DNA of 64,000 bases from DATFVA01 sp963832715 (GCA_963832715.1 CAWHVB010000004.1:186001-250000), one strand, 5' to 3'; counted from the first letter of the stretch, positions 1-9,697 are shown. Made by a program: numbers and translations. The notes: generated by a model not told the origin, from the sequence alone.

Positions 1-12
1 ACTCTGACAAAT

Positions 13-2475
13 ATGTTTGTTGAACTAGTTTTTCCTTTACCTTTCAGAAACGCATTTACGTACTCAGTTCCCCAAGAATTCAGCTCCCTTGCAAAACCAG
101 GAGCAAGGGCAGTAGCTCCATTCGGGAAGAGGGTACTTACCGGCGTAATTGTGAAAGTTTCCGAGAATACCCAGGTGAAAGAAAAAATAAAACCAATCTC
201 CGATATTCTCGATGAAAAACCTGTCTTCTCAAAGAAAGCATTAAAATTTTATGAGTGGGTATCTGAGTTTTATCTCTCCTCATACGGCGAGGCTCTTAGA
301 CTTGGGGTTCCGACCGGGTCGGATATTGAATCGAAAAGAAAAATAATAATTGATCAGGAATTCTGTGAAAAACTTCTCAGAAAAGAAAAGAAGAATACAC
401 TAAAGCATAAAATACTTGATGTAATCAGCGGCAGGGAGGAAATACGTTTTGGTTATCTGCAGAAGATACTGGGGAAAAAGAATATATATTCAGCTGTACG
501 TTCACTTGAGAACGAAGGTGCGGTAACTGTTCTTGATGAGCTGGGTGGGGCAAGGGTAAAAATTAAAAAAGAAAAGTTTGTAAAACTGGTAAAAACCATA
601 GGTGAAATCTATGCAGGTTTTCCTGAAATTGAGAGCCGTTCACCAAAGCAGGTTAAGATCCTTCTGGAGCTGATTAACCGTAAGAACAAAGCTGTCCCTC
701 TTAACTATCTGCTTAAAAAGTCCGAAGCATCGGCGTCATCCGCGGATTCACTTGAGAAAAAAGGATACATAGAAATATTTGAGAAGGAAGTAGACCGAGA
801 TTACATTGAAGCATATAAAGAAAAATACAGGGAGATAATTGCAACTGAGCAGCAGCAAAAAGTAATCGATGCGGTTGCTGAAAATCTTGATCCATTTAGT
901 TTCAAAACTTTCCTGCTTCATGGTGTAACAGGCAGCGGAAAAACGCAGGTCTATATTGAGCTCGTTAAAAAAGCACTGGCTCAGAATAAATCGGCATTGA
1001 TCCTTGTACCTGAAATTTCCCTTACCCCCCAGATGACCTCAAGGATGTACAATAATTTCGGGGATCTTGTATCTGTACAGCACAGCCGGATGTCACCAGG
1101 TGAAAGGTTCGACTCGTGGCGTAAGATACTTAAAGGTAAAGCAAGGGTCATAATCGGAGCCCGCTCTGCCTTATTTTCCCCTATTCAGAATCCGGGGTTA
1201 ATAGTGGTGGATGAGGAGCATGATGGAAGCTATAAGCAAATTGATTCCGCTCCCAAGTATCATGCCCGGGATGCTGCGATTATAATGGGACAAATTATGG
1301 AATGTCCTGTTCTTCTCGGCTCGGCCACACCCTCTATAGAGAGTATGTATAATGCGAGAACGGGTAAATACACACTACTCGAATTACCTGAAAGAATCGA
1401 TAATGCAAAACTTCCAGCAATCCGCCTGGTCAATATTGCTATAGAGAGAAAAAAGAAGAAGATGGAGAACGTCTTCTCGCAAGTTCTTATAGACCATATT
1501 GCCGACCGGCTGAAAAAAAAGGAAGGTGTGATTATACTTCAGAACAGGAGAGGGTTTTCAACCCAGATATATTGTGAGGACTGCGGTGAGATAGAAAGCT
1601 GTGAGAACTGTTCCGTACCGATGGTTTTTCATATAAACAAGAATATGCTGCAGTGTCATTACTGCGGACTCATAAAAAAAGTACCCAACGCCTGCACTCA
1701 CTGCGGCTCACTCAATATAAAATACTTCGGGACCGGCACGGAGCGGGTTGAGGATGAAATTGAGTATTATTTCCCGAATGCTTCAATTAAGCGGATAGAT
1801 TCTGATTCAATTAATAAGAAGAATGCACTGAGTAATATCCTGCAGAGTTTCGGGAATGGTGAAATTGATATACTTGTCGGTACCCAGATGGTTTCTAAGG
1901 GACTGGATTTTTCCCGTGTTACTCTTGTGGGAGTGATATCAGCCGAGACGACTTTATGGCTGCCGGATTTCCGTGCCGATGAAAGAACGTTTCAGCTTCT
2001 TACACAGGTTTCGGGAAGGGCAGGAAGAAGTAAGACCGCCGGTGAAGTGATTATTCAGACACAAAATGAAAAGAATTTTACTCTTCAGAAAGTGCTGATG
2101 AATGACTACAACGGATTTTATCAGAAAGAGATCTTCAGTAGAGAAAAAATGGGATACCCGCCATTCACCCGCCTATGCCTGATCGAGACAAGGGATATAG
2201 AAGAAGAAAAGGCAAAGGGTGCTGCTAAAGATTTTCATTCTGAACTTGACAGGTACAGTAAATATTTAAAGATCTCGCCTGCTGCTCCGGCTGTAATTGC
2301 CCGGCTGAAGGGTAACTACCGTTTCCAGATAATGATCAAGAGTTCGAAAGATACAGATCCCGGCAGTAAAATTCTGCGGCAGGCAGTAATTAACTCATTC
2401 ATAGAATTCAACCGCAAATCGAGGTTCCGGGATGTAAGACTGGTGTTTGATGTTGATCCGCAGAGTGTGTTGTGA
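13..2475 (+). CDS. priA: Primosomal protein N' (replication restart helicase PriA)
   Basis: ATP-dependent 3'-5' helicase that recognises stalled forks and reloads the replisome. The 820-residue length is normal for the family. An N-terminal fork-binding domain (LVFPLPFRNAFTYSVP) is followed by the helicase core: Walker A GVTGSGKT at about residues 304-311 and the DEEH Walker B box at 400-403. Four zinc-binding CxxC pairs (CEDC, CENC, CHYC, CTHC) lie at about 521-563, and the helicase C-lobe has the SGRAGR motif. The reading frame is complete, with the ATG near the window edge. The next gene lies on the other strand beyond a low-complexity repeat, so this is the last gene of its unit. Confidence 0.97.
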   Translation: MFVELVFPLPFRNAFTYSVPQEFSSLAKPGARAVAPFGKRVLTGVIVKVSENTQVKEKIKPISDILDEKPVFSKKALKFYEWVSEFYLSSYGEALRLGVPTGSDIESKRKIIIDQEFCEKLLRKEKKNTLKHKILDVISGREEIRFGYLQKILGKKNIYSAVRSLENEGAVTVLDELGGARVKIKKEKFVKLVKTIGEIYAGFPEIESRSPKQVKILLELINRKNKAVPLNYLLKKSEASASSADSLEKKGYIEIFEKEVDRDYIEAYKEKYREIIATEQQQKVIDAVAENLDPFSFKTFLLHGVTGSGKTQVYIELVKKALAQNKSALILVPEISLTPQMTSRMYNNFGDLVSVQHSRMSPGERFDSWRKILKGKARVIIGARSALFSPIQNPGLIVVDEEHDGSYKQIDSAPKYHARDAAIIMGQIMECPVLLGSATPSIESMYNARTGKYTLLELPERIDNAKLPAIRLVNIAIERKKKKMENVFSQVLIDHIADRLKKKEGVIILQNRRGFSTQIYCEDCGEIESCENCSVPMVFHINKNMLQCHYCGLIKKVPNACTHCGSLNIKYFGTGTERVEDEIEYYFPNASIKRIDSDSINKKNALSNILQSFGNGEIDILVGTQMVSKGLDFSRVTLVGVISAETTLWLPDFRADERTFQLLTQVSGRAGRSKTAGEVIIQTQNEKNFTLQKVLMNDYNGFYQKEIFSREKMGYPPFTRLCLIETRDIEEEKAKGAAKDFHSELDRYSKYLKISPAAPAVIARLKGNYRFQIMIKSSKDTDPGSKILRQAVINSFIEFNRKSRFRDVRLVFDVDPQSVL

Positions 2476-2481
2476 GGGAGA

Positions 2482-2822
2482 GATTGAATGATTGAATGGA
2501 TGAATGGATGAATGAATGAATGATTAGATGATTGTGTGATTGTATGATTGGATGATTGTATGCCCGCCAGAGGCGGGTAAAATTGAGTGATTGGATGGAT
2601 GGATGATTGCGTGAATGCATGATTGCATGAATGCATGATTGAATGGATGGATGAATGAATGGATGAATGGATGAATTAATGATTAGATGATTGTATGATT
2701 GTATGATTTTATAATTGGATGGATGGATGATTGCGTGAATGCATGAATGCATGATTGCATGAATGCATGATTGAATGGATGGATGTACGGATGGTTGGTT
2801 GATTGCATGGGTGCATGGATGG
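2482..2822. repeat. Low-complexity GATTGAATG/GATGAATGG array
   Basis: This 340-bp stretch between priA and the SIMPL gene is made of 4-, 8- and 9-mers such as GATTGAATG, GATGGATG and GATTGTATG in irregular order. Translated ORFs across it are low-complexity Ile/His/Ser/Gln strings and are not genes. A small perfect hairpin (CCCGCC-AGA-GGCGGG, 2563-2577) sits inside it. Similar arrays recur near 9.57 and 10.7 kb. No other feature is visible in this intergenic gap. Confidence 0.8.
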
Positions 2823-2892
2823 GGGGTGTATTGCAGCGGCGGGGAGCTTCAATTTCCGGGGAAAATCTACAAAATAATATTAAAAAAAAAAT

Positions 2893-3561
2893 TTATTTTA
2901 TTTCGAATTTTACTCTCACAGTTTTTCTGATCGTTACATTACCGAAAGGATTTTCAGGCTGGCCGCCTTCTTTTGTCCGCACATTAAAGGGGGTAGGGTA
3001 GCCAGGTGAATTACCGGTTTCATCAATTTCAAGTACATCACCCGCAGATACTCCCAGTGTACTGCACATATACTCAGCCTTCTGTTTTGCAGCATTCAGA
3101 GCTTCCTCATAGGCTTTTTTATTCTGTTTCTCATAATCGGAAATATCATAGGAAGCCCCTGTAATTTCGAAACTCTCATTCTTAGTCAGATTATCTGTAA
3201 GGTCATAGTACTTTGATAGATCCTTCAGAAGAAAAGAAACATTCACAAGAGCATAAAACCCTCTTTGAACCCTTTCTCTATCGGTATATTCATAATTTTT
3301 TCCAAGAGTTATCGGAGACACTTCAATATCGTCAGTCAGGATATCCTGACCTTTTAAGATCTGCAGAAGCTGATTCAGATATTCATCATCTTTCTTTTTA
3401 GCATCAGGCAGTGTTTTATCAATAACCTTAACCTGCACATTAAACTTAACCTGATCAGCATTCACCTCAATTTCCGATGTCCCGTCAACATTTATATATC
3501 TCTGCTGCGCACACAATAATGGAACGCAGAGAAGAAAAGCGATTACAAAATACTTCTTCAT
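2893..3561 (-). CDS. SIMPL domain (DUF541) periplasmic protein
   Basis: 222 residues with a signal peptide (MKKYFVIAFLLCVPLLCAQ) followed by one SIMPL/DUF541 domain. The family pattern is clear: an N-terminal 'INVDGTSEIEVNADQVKFNVQV'-type strand set, a central helix-strand repeat and the 'AYEEALNAAKQKAEYM' helix ending in a YPTPFN region. Proteins of this family are periplasmic or surface-exposed and have been linked to oxidative stress tolerance and to oligomeric assemblies, but the biochemical role is unsettled. It is the promoter-distal member of a minus-strand pair with the beta-barrel gene 25 bp upstream. Confidence 0.85.
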   Translation of the reverse strand: MKKYFVIAFLLCVPLLCAQQRYINVDGTSEIEVNADQVKFNVQVKVIDKTLPDAKKKDDEYLNQLLQILKGQDILTDDIEVSPITLGKNYEYTDRERVQRGFYALVNVSFLLKDLSKYYDLTDNLTKNESFEITGASYDISDYEKQNKKAYEEALNAAKQKAEYMCSTLGVSAGDVLEIDETGNSPGYPTPFNVRTKEGGQPENPFGNVTIRKTVRVKFEIK

Positions 3562-3586
3562 TCTATCTCCTTTGCTTTAAGGCTAA

Positions 3587-4558
3587 TTATAAAATTCCCA
3601 AAGTAAATACAATGGCTTTATCATGATAATCGTTGAATGTGATAATGTACTCGAGGTTCAGGAGTATCTGAAAATTGTAAGTATGCAGCAGCCTGAGTCC
3701 CGTATTGAGGGTAAGCTCGAAACCGTCGCTGTCTTTCTTTGAATTATCAATAGCCGGCCCGAAACCATCTGCAATATAACTTGTCTGCTGATGCGATACC
3801 CAGTGAAAACCGAAACCGCCGCCCATATAAGGACAAATATCTGTTCTAGTGAAGAGGTAATCACCATAAACATTCATTGCGAATCCATCTCTTATTCCAA
3901 ACAGCATTCCTACAGCAAGTTCCTGCATTTCATAATCGAGATGCAGATTTATTGTAAATGATTTATTATCTCCATCGTAGCCATCCTGCGGAAAAAGATA
4001 GCCGAATGACAATCCTATATTCTTATTTGAAGACCGCCTAAGTGGTTCAACCGTCTCCTCCTGAACTATATTTCCCACCTGTGCATTCTGTTCAGTTGAT
4101 TTATTTTCAACAATATTGGAAGCCATTCTCTTCATAACCTGTTCAAGGTCCTCAAGATTTACGGCTGAAAGCTGGTCCATTAATATAGGTTTGCCGCTTG
4201 ATACATCTATGAGGAAATATTGTACTATAATTTTTTCGCCGAGTGCTGCAAGTTTACATCCGACCACCTTATCGGCACCAGCCTCTTTGCCGGTGCTGAC
4301 AGCGCACTCAGTAGAATAACACTTTGAGCCGTTCAGAATTTCCTCAGTTCTGCCTTCAGTAATAATATCCATTTTACTGAGCTTGTTGATTTCTACCCGA
4401 AGAATAGATTCCGATGTTTCAACATAAACCGGGTCAATTCCGTTTGCATCAAATGGAAGGATAAGCAGCCTGGAATTATTACTTTGGGCGCATACCATGA
4501 TAGTGACGTAAATAAAAACAAAGAGAGTTTTAAAAAAGAAGGATCTCATTTTCCCCAT
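3587..4558 (-). CDS. Envelope protein with CsgG/LpoB-like N-domain and C-terminal beta-barrel
   Basis: 323 residues with a signal peptide ending near VCAQ. Residues of about 28-145 (LLILPFDANGID..., ADKVVGCKLAALGEKIIVQYFLIDVSSGK) resemble the CsgG/TolB-N-like fold common in Bacteroidota outer-membrane proteins. From about residue 175 the sequence alternates aromatic and polar residues and ends in a hydrophobic strand, as an eight-stranded outer-membrane barrel would. The start may be the ATG at 4558 or the one nine bases downstream (4549), which is better placed after GGGGAAA. Function is not known. The assignment rests on general fold features, not on a recognised family. Confidence 0.6.
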   Translation of the reverse strand: MGKMRSFFFKTLFVFIYVTIMVCAQSNNSRLLILPFDANGIDPVYVETSESILRVEINKLSKMDIITEGRTEEILNGSKCYSTECAVSTGKEAGADKVVGCKLAALGEKIIVQYFLIDVSSGKPILMDQLSAVNLEDLEQVMKRMASNIVENKSTEQNAQVGNIVQEETVEPLRRSSNKNIGLSFGYLFPQDGYDGDNKSFTINLHLDYEMQELAVGMLFGIRDGFAMNVYGDYLFTRTDICPYMGGGFGFHWVSHQQTSYIADGFGPAIDNSKKDSDGFELTLNTGLRLLHTYNFQILLNLEYIITFNDYHDKAIVFTLGIL

Positions 4559-4636
4559 CCTTATAAAGTAATATAATAATTACGTATTAAATATAGCTAA
4601 CAGGGCACTAACAAAAGTGTAAAAAATTCCCGCCCG

Positions 4637-5335
4637 TCACTGATAATTGCTTCCTGGATACAGCAGATTTATTAAAACTGTATGTACATTGAAATATATC
4701 AGATCGAACAGTTTCCAGGCGATGATTATTCCTACAATTTGCAGGGCAAAGCTGTTCAGTTTTTCCATATACTTTCTACCGGTTTCCTCACTGAGGTACA
4801 TTGGAAGTATTCCACTGCCGTCCAAAGGAGGTATAGGCAAGAGGTTAAATAAGAATAAAATGGAATTCAGAATGAACATTATACTGAGCAGTTTAGCTAT
4901 ACCTTCAAATATTCCCGGGTGAACAGCCAGAACTATGTTTGATGAAGCTATTGTATCCGGGGCATATAAAAAATTCAGGTGAATTCCGATATGGATTAAC
5001 AGGGCTGCAACTAAAACCAGGATGAAATTAGCTATAGGACCTGCGGCAGACATAGCAGCTGATTTTTTGGGATGATCATAAGCCCATTGAGGATCATACG
5101 GAGCACTTGCCCAGCCGATCATCCAGCCGCCAAGGAAAAAGGAGATAATCGGGACAATGACCGTTCCGATCGGTTCTCGTTTTATATGCGGAAAGGGATT
5201 CAGCGTCACCTGACCGCTTTCATAAGCTGTCATGTCTCCCATCTTCATTGCAGCAAATGCATGCGCGGCTTCGTGAAAAGTTGTTGATAATAAAAAGACC
5301 GCATACCATATAAGAATTTCTGAATAGTCAATCAT
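4637..5335 (-). CDS. Site-2 protease family (M50) membrane metalloprotease
   Basis: 232-residue integral membrane protein of the short Rip3/S2P-like class. The zinc-binding HEXXH motif is HEAAH at residues 21-25 in the first membrane helix. The second metal ligand motif NLLPIPPLDG lies near residue 165. About five hydrophobic segments are visible, and no PDZ or CBS domain is attached. These enzymes cut substrates within the membrane, but the substrate of this short subclass is generally unknown. It stands alone, 78 bp from the gene downstream. Confidence 0.9.
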   Translation of the reverse strand: MIDYSEILIWYAVFLLSTTFHEAAHAFAAMKMGDMTAYESGQVTLNPFPHIKREPIGTVIVPIISFFLGGWMIGWASAPYDPQWAYDHPKKSAAMSAAGPIANFILVLVAALLIHIGIHLNFLYAPDTIASSNIVLAVHPGIFEGIAKLLSIMFILNSILFLFNLLPIPPLDGSGILPMYLSEETGRKYMEKLNSFALQIVGIIIAWKLFDLIYFNVHTVLINLLYPGSNYQ

Positions 5336-5421
5336 AAAGATCTATTTAATTTCTTTTGCTGATTAGAAATTACAATTGAATTATTAGTTGTCCGGGATTT
5401 CTGAAACATGGTACTCACGGC

Positions 5422-6102
5422 CTAAAAGAAAACTGAGATCCCGAAGTTTACACCGGTTCCCCTTGTAGAAAATTCATCCAGGGTTCCATTTTCTTTATAG
5501 ATACTGTTTTGAGAGGGATCGTCATAAACATACTTTTCCCACCTATCAATATCCGAAGACTCTTTATCCAGGGTTAAAGAATATTCGCCGGAAATCAGGA
5601 CATTTTCAGTTAACTGATATTCCACACCGAATATCAGATCCAGTCCATAGCCTGATGTACTCTGTGTAAATGATCCTTCTCTTGTATACGAGGAACTCAG
5701 CGACTTACTTTTAGATTCATTTTTATAATAAGAAAAAAAAGGTCCGCCTCCCAGGATGAGGGAAAAACTTTCATAATTCACCAGGTTATGGAGATACTGA
5801 ACAGAAATTTTATAATTGTAGTAATGATTGTAATCAGGCGGTTTAATTGAGATGCTGTCTATCTGCCGGGTGACGTCATAATCCTGTTTGTCAAGATTTG
5901 TTAGGATTCCTACTCTGAGTCCGGATTTATTATTAAACCTGTACCGATACGAAAAAGTGTAATTGTCAAAATTTGTAAGGTAGAGCAGGCTGCCTATCTG
6001 GAACTGGACTCCATGATGTGTTTCTGCGGATTTACAAGAATCCTGAGCGTGAGAGGTTAAAAGAAAGCCTGATAAAACGAAAAGAAAAAAATAATATTTC
6101 AT
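5422..6102 (-). CDS. Outer-membrane beta-barrel protein, function unknown
   Basis: About 226 residues from the ATG at 6102, which follows GGGTGAT at a proper distance. The open frame continues upstream to 6135, but that start lacks a ribosome site. A signal peptide (MKYYFFLFVLSGFLLTSHAQ) leads into alternating amphipathic strands (FQIGSLLYLTNFDNYTFSYRYRF, LRVGILTNL, YSLILGGGPFFSYYK) and a terminal GVNFGISVFF, a classic C-terminal barrel strand ending in Phe. No family was recognised. It looks like a porin-type or PorT-like barrel, common in Bacteroidota envelopes. Confidence 0.65.
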   Translation of the reverse strand: MKYYFFLFVLSGFLLTSHAQDSCKSAETHHGVQFQIGSLLYLTNFDNYTFSYRYRFNNKSGLRVGILTNLDKQDYDVTRQIDSISIKPPDYNHYYNYKISVQYLHNLVNYESFSLILGGGPFFSYYKNESKSKSLSSSYTREGSFTQSTSGYGLDLIFGVEYQLTENVLISGEYSLTLDKESSDIDRWEKYVYDDPSQNSIYKENGTLDEFSTRGTGVNFGISVFF

Positions 6103-6315
6103 TATATCACCCTTATTAATTATGGCTGTATTCACTGATTTCCCACTTAGAATTAACTTAAAGTTGTATAGCGAAATAATTTTATTCGCGGGGCCCTTAT
6201 AGAATCAATCCCTGAACATCATCCCGTGAAATACAGTATCTTTTTGCGATTCTAATATAATCCTATCCAATTTAAGAGGCAATATAAGGGGCGATGGCGG
6301 ATTTGGCTAGAAGTT

Positions 6316-6403
6316 AAAGCGGAGGTGGAGCGCAGGTGGAGCGCAGGTGAAGCGGAGTTAGAGCGCAGATGAAACGGATGTGAAGCCTATGTGAGACATA
6401 TGT
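6316..6403. repeat. Degenerate 11-bp tandem repeat, eight units
   Basis: Eight consecutive 11-bp units, two of them identical (GGAGCGCAGGT at 6327 and 6338), then GAAGCGGAGTT, AGAGCGCAGAT, GAAACGGATGT, GAAGCCTATGT and GAGACATATGT. The units decay progressively to the right. They lie in the 470-bp gap between the start of the barrel gene and the end of the next T9SS cargo gene. No open frame of note crosses them. The period is close to one helical turn. Confidence 0.75.
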
Positions 6404-6515
6404 GGACGCTTCCTGGAACTTTGTAAGAAAGGGGAATACTTTGAGCTATCAAATTTTCCTAAAACGATTCCTGCTATTTTTAAAAAATATCCCGGAGGAA
6501 AGTTCATTGGAGCAT

Positions 6516-6546
6516 AAAAAAAAAGCCCCGCTTCGCAGCAGGGCTT
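6516..6546 (-). terminator. Rho-independent terminator for the 6574-8574 gene
   Basis: Read on the minus strand: AAGCCC, a loop region with GCTGCGAAGC, then GGGCTT followed by a run of nine T. It lies about 28 bp past the stop codon of the minus-strand T9SS cargo gene. Confidence 0.85.
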
Positions 6547-6573
6547 CAGGGGTAAGACGAGTACAATGAGAGG

Positions 6574-8574
6574 TTACTTCAACAGAATCATCTTCCTCGT
6601 TTCATTATATTTACCAGCAGATATGGTATAATAATAAACACCGCTCGACAAGTTTGAGGCATTGAAATTTACTTCATAGGTGCCTGCAGGTTTTTCTTCG
6701 TTAACAAGAGACGCAACTTCACTACCCAGTACATTATAGATCCTGATAGATACATGGGTTTTCTGAGGGATAGAATATTTAATCATCGTTGACGGGTTAA
6801 AGGGATTAGGATAGTTCTGGGAGAGGCTGTAATCTTCCGGCTGAATATCAAAGGATTCAGACAGGTTTAAATACTTGAAGGTACCGTTGTTATCAATTTG
6901 TTTCAGACGGTAGCTGTAAGTTCCCGCATTAAGGTTTTTATCAGAATAGGAATATGAATGCGGGGTGGTTGATGTACCGTTTCCTTCAATAAATCCGAGA
7001 GTCTGCCATTTTGAGTTCTGTTGTCTCTCGATTTCAAAGCCTCTGTTATTTATTTCTGTGGCAGTCTGCCAGTTCAGAGTTACATCATTACCATTACTAA
7101 CACCTGTAAACGAAGTAAGCTCAACCGGTACAGCAACGTTGCCCAGTTCGCCGGTCGGATTTATATTCTGAGCATAGATGCCGCCTCCGTCGTTCCGTGT
7201 ATCTTCCCATGCAATTTTTGCGATATCGTCAGACCATATAGTTGTAACCGAGTGTAATTTTTGAGGAGTCGGATCTGACATAGTAACCATATTAGGCGAC
7301 CAGGAAAAATCGCCGCTTGAGTTTACCATAAAAGCATAAACGCCGTCAGTTAATCCTGAAGGATTTCCCTGGAGGTAGATTACATAGACGGATGTATCTG
7401 TTGGAAGAGCAGAAGGGGCGAACATTGCATTTGATGTCATCGAAGTAAATGACATTCCATTTGCTGTCCACTGTCTTGTACCGGTGGCATCAAACTTCTG
7501 GCCATAAACCGCAAACTGATCCTGAAGTGAAGTCTCTTCGAGCCAGAAAGCATATAATTCATCAGCACCCGAGTTATAAGCCAGCGTCGGGTAGATATGA
7601 TGCATTGATGCATTAGTTGAAACTTCTGCGCCGTTAGCAGGGAAAGTTACATTCCCTGTGGAGGTTACGTGCTGAGCAAAAGAGCTGAAAAGATTATTAG
7701 AATCCCAGTCATCATACCAGGCAACAAAAACGCCGTCAGCATTATCACTGATTACATCAGGATGAACATAGAAGGGGATGCCGCCGCGGTTCTGTATAAC
7801 TACTCCGCCGGGGTTTGCCCAGACAGGGTTTCCATCCGTATCGAACTTCTGAGCATAAATGTGCACGACTGCAGCAAAAAATGGTCCCGTATAACCGGTA
7901 TGAACAACTATAGCGCTCCCATTATCAGACGGCACTATTGCAGGGTAAGTATAATTTTCAGCAGATCCGCTCGCATAAATAATTGGATCGGAGCCCCACA
8001 TCTTCTGACCGGCGAGGGAAATTTTCTGAAGTGCAATTTTCTGAGTATCGGCTGCGATTATCCAGGCAAAAACATAATTCCCGTCGGACGTCTGGCAAGC
8101 TACGGGATTTGGCTGATAATCACCATTGCCGGATAACCTGATACCATTTGCACCCCAAAGCATAGATCCGGTGGTATCGACCAGATATGCAAATGCGTGC
8201 AGGGAATCATTATCGCGCGTATCAGTAAAAGTGACTATTGCATTATTGTGGTTGTCGGATGCAATTGCCCAATCAACAAGTGAAGAGCTCTGGGGGTTAT
8301 TGCTGATAAGCAGCCCGTTTGTATCCCACATTTTATTTCCCTGGGGATCGAGCCTCTGCAAATAAACCGCATAACTTCCATTCCTGTTATCAAACCATGA
8401 TATATAACATCCTCCATCGGAAGTATTTGCTATTTTGGGAAGAGCCTGGTCGCCGGCAACATCGCAGACCTGCAGGTTTACTGCAGGATCAGATGACCAT
8501 TGAGCGGCTACCCTGGTATTAAAACCAAAAAACATAAGCACTATTAAAGCAGAATACTTTAAGTAACTTTTCAT
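6574..8574 (-). CDS. Secreted T9SS cargo protein with repetitive beta-rich domain
   Basis: About 666 residues. The ATG at 8574 gives the signal peptide MKSYLKYSALIVLMFFGFNTRVAAQ and follows GGAGAAG, so it is preferred over the upstream ATG at 8589. The body is a series of beta-propeller-like repeats (DGGCYISWFDNRNGSYAVYLQRLDP, NGAIVVHTGYTG and similar). A FN3-like module (VPVELTSFTG...WQTATEINNRGFEIER) and a type IX sorting domain with SQNYPNPFNPST follow, ending in KMILLK. It is therefore exported through the outer membrane by T9SS and probably anchored or released at the surface. No catalytic motif is visible. A terminator follows directly. Confidence 0.85.
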   Translation of the reverse strand: MKSYLKYSALIVLMFFGFNTRVAAQWSSDPAVNLQVCDVAGDQALPKIANTSDGGCYISWFDNRNGSYAVYLQRLDPQGNKMWDTNGLLISNNPQSSSLVDWAIASDNHNNAIVTFTDTRDNDSLHAFAYLVDTTGSMLWGANGIRLSGNGDYQPNPVACQTSDGNYVFAWIIAADTQKIALQKISLAGQKMWGSDPIIYASGSAENYTYPAIVPSDNGSAIVVHTGYTGPFFAAVVHIYAQKFDTDGNPVWANPGGVVIQNRGGIPFYVHPDVISDNADGVFVAWYDDWDSNNLFSSFAQHVTSTGNVTFPANGAEVSTNASMHHIYPTLAYNSGADELYAFWLEETSLQDQFAVYGQKFDATGTRQWTANGMSFTSMTSNAMFAPSALPTDTSVYVIYLQGNPSGLTDGVYAFMVNSSGDFSWSPNMVTMSDPTPQKLHSVTTIWSDDIAKIAWEDTRNDGGGIYAQNINPTGELGNVAVPVELTSFTGVSNGNDVTLNWQTATEINNRGFEIERQQNSKWQTLGFIEGNGTSTTPHSYSYSDKNLNAGTYSYRLKQIDNNGTFKYLNLSESFDIQPEDYSLSQNYPNPFNPSTMIKYSIPQKTHVSIRIYNVLGSEVASLVNEEKPAGTYEVNFNASNLSSGVYYYTISAGKYNETRKMILLK

Positions 8575-8606
8575 AGATCTTCTCCGCATTGAAATTAATT
8601 AATTAA

Positions 8607-9446
8607 TTATTTCTTAAAATATTTCTTAAGATTCTTCCTGAAAACATCAACAGGAAGAGCTTCTCTCCAGTAACTGTCGAATACTTTTTTTAATGCCACT
8701 GCGAAAGCAGGATGTTCAACAATCATCGTTGTCATGCTGCCCTGCATAGAAACTTTATCCTCAAGGACAAAAACCGTAGTATTCAGATCACTGATAGCAA
8801 GCTTCATCGGGAGTTCTTCAATTATTCTTGCATCTTCACCCATCTTTTTATACACATCAATCATCTTCAGCAGCTTTTCCGCTTCCTCAACAGATCTCAA
8901 AGTTGTGAACTCATAAATACTTTTTATAGATATTTTGTTTTTCTTTACTTCCTTTGCTACTTCGAGAGTTTCTTCCAGCGATACAGAATAAGGAGGTTTG
9001 GTGAAAACGAGCAGTTCATCCTTTGTATTTCTTTCAATGCTTTCCCATCTTTCCCTGACCTGCCCAATATCTGTAAAAACTTCTATATAATCGAGGGAAC
9101 CGGAACTCTGTTTGTTAGCTGTGTGAAGCTTCATTAATTCCTCACTGAACTTTGCAGTGAGTTCCTTTTTTTCCTTTAATTCATTTTCGTAAACAGAGAT
9201 AATATTCTTCAGTGCGATGTCGGGTTTTATTCCGATAAAAACTTTCGTCCCGTTCTTGTACTTTTCGGTACAGAGGTTCTTTTTAACAAGACTCTGGAGA
9301 ACCTCGTATGATTTATTCCTGGAAACGGAGGTGATTTTACCTATTTCGGGGGCGGTAAATTCATTTTTTGTAAGGAGGGCTATATAGACTTCAGACTCCC
9401 TTTTTGAGAGTCCTATCTTTTGTAATTTATCAATTAAGCCGTTCAT
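8607..9446 (-). CDS. TrmB-family transcriptional regulator
   Basis: 279 residues. The N-terminal winged helix-turn-helix (residues about 8-75: LSKRESEVYIALLTKNEFTAPEIGKITSVSRNKSYEVLQSL) matches the TrmB class. A short coiled-coil linker (about 85-115) leads to a C-terminal effector-sensing domain (about 120-250) of the kind found in TrmB-like sugar or metabolite sensors. The ligand cannot be read from the sequence. It lies 17 bp upstream of the secreted cargo gene on the same strand, and the gap is an ATTAATTAATTAATT run, so the two may be co-transcribed. Confidence 0.85.
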   Translation of the reverse strand: MNGLIDKLQKIGLSKRESEVYIALLTKNEFTAPEIGKITSVSRNKSYEVLQSLVKKNLCTEKYKNGTKVFIGIKPDIALKNIISVYENELKEKKELTAKFSEELMKLHTANKQSSGSLDYIEVFTDIGQVRERWESIERNTKDELLVFTKPPYSVSLEETLEVAKEVKKNKISIKSIYEFTTLRSVEEAEKLLKMIDVYKKMGEDARIIEELPMKLAISDLNTTVFVLEDKVSMQGSMTTMIVEHPAFAVALKKVFDSYWREALPVDVFRKNLKKYFKK

Positions 9447-9604
9447 TCCGGGTAATTATTCTGATTTTTTTGGTTGAGTACCCCTAAGCAAGGGGTTGCA
9501 CCCCCTATGAAGGGGTGAGGCAAATTAAAAAGATAAATATTTAAATGCAAGAAGGGGAGGGAAGGGGATCAATGATTGGATGATTGGGGGATTGAATGGA
9601 TGAA

Positions 9605-9697
9605 TGACCTGCCTACGTTACACTTCGGCAGGCAGGCCTGCCTTACGTTTCACTTCGGCAGGCGGGCCTGCCTTACGTTACACTTCGGCAGGCAGGT
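9605..9697. repeat. Three tandem copies of a CCTGCC...GGCAGG hairpin unit
   Basis: Three near-identical units of about 30 bp (CCTGCCT, ACGTTACACTTC, GGCAGGCAGG) follow one another, each able to fold as a hairpin with CCTGCC/GGCAGG arms. A short GATTGGATG low-complexity stretch (about 9572-9606) precedes them. Together they fill most of the 320-bp gap between the TrmB-type regulator start and the Yip1 gene end. Confidence 0.75.

Noticed and set aside
2316..2752. Minus-strand ORFs rich in His, Ser, Ile and Gln
   Set aside because: They are translations of the low-complexity GATTGAATG array and the priA end, without ribosome sites or family features.
2482..2822. Relation between the GATTGAATG arrays and the ATTGA block of the shared element
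   Set aside because: Only a 5-7 base word is common; the rest of the element is absent from the arrays.
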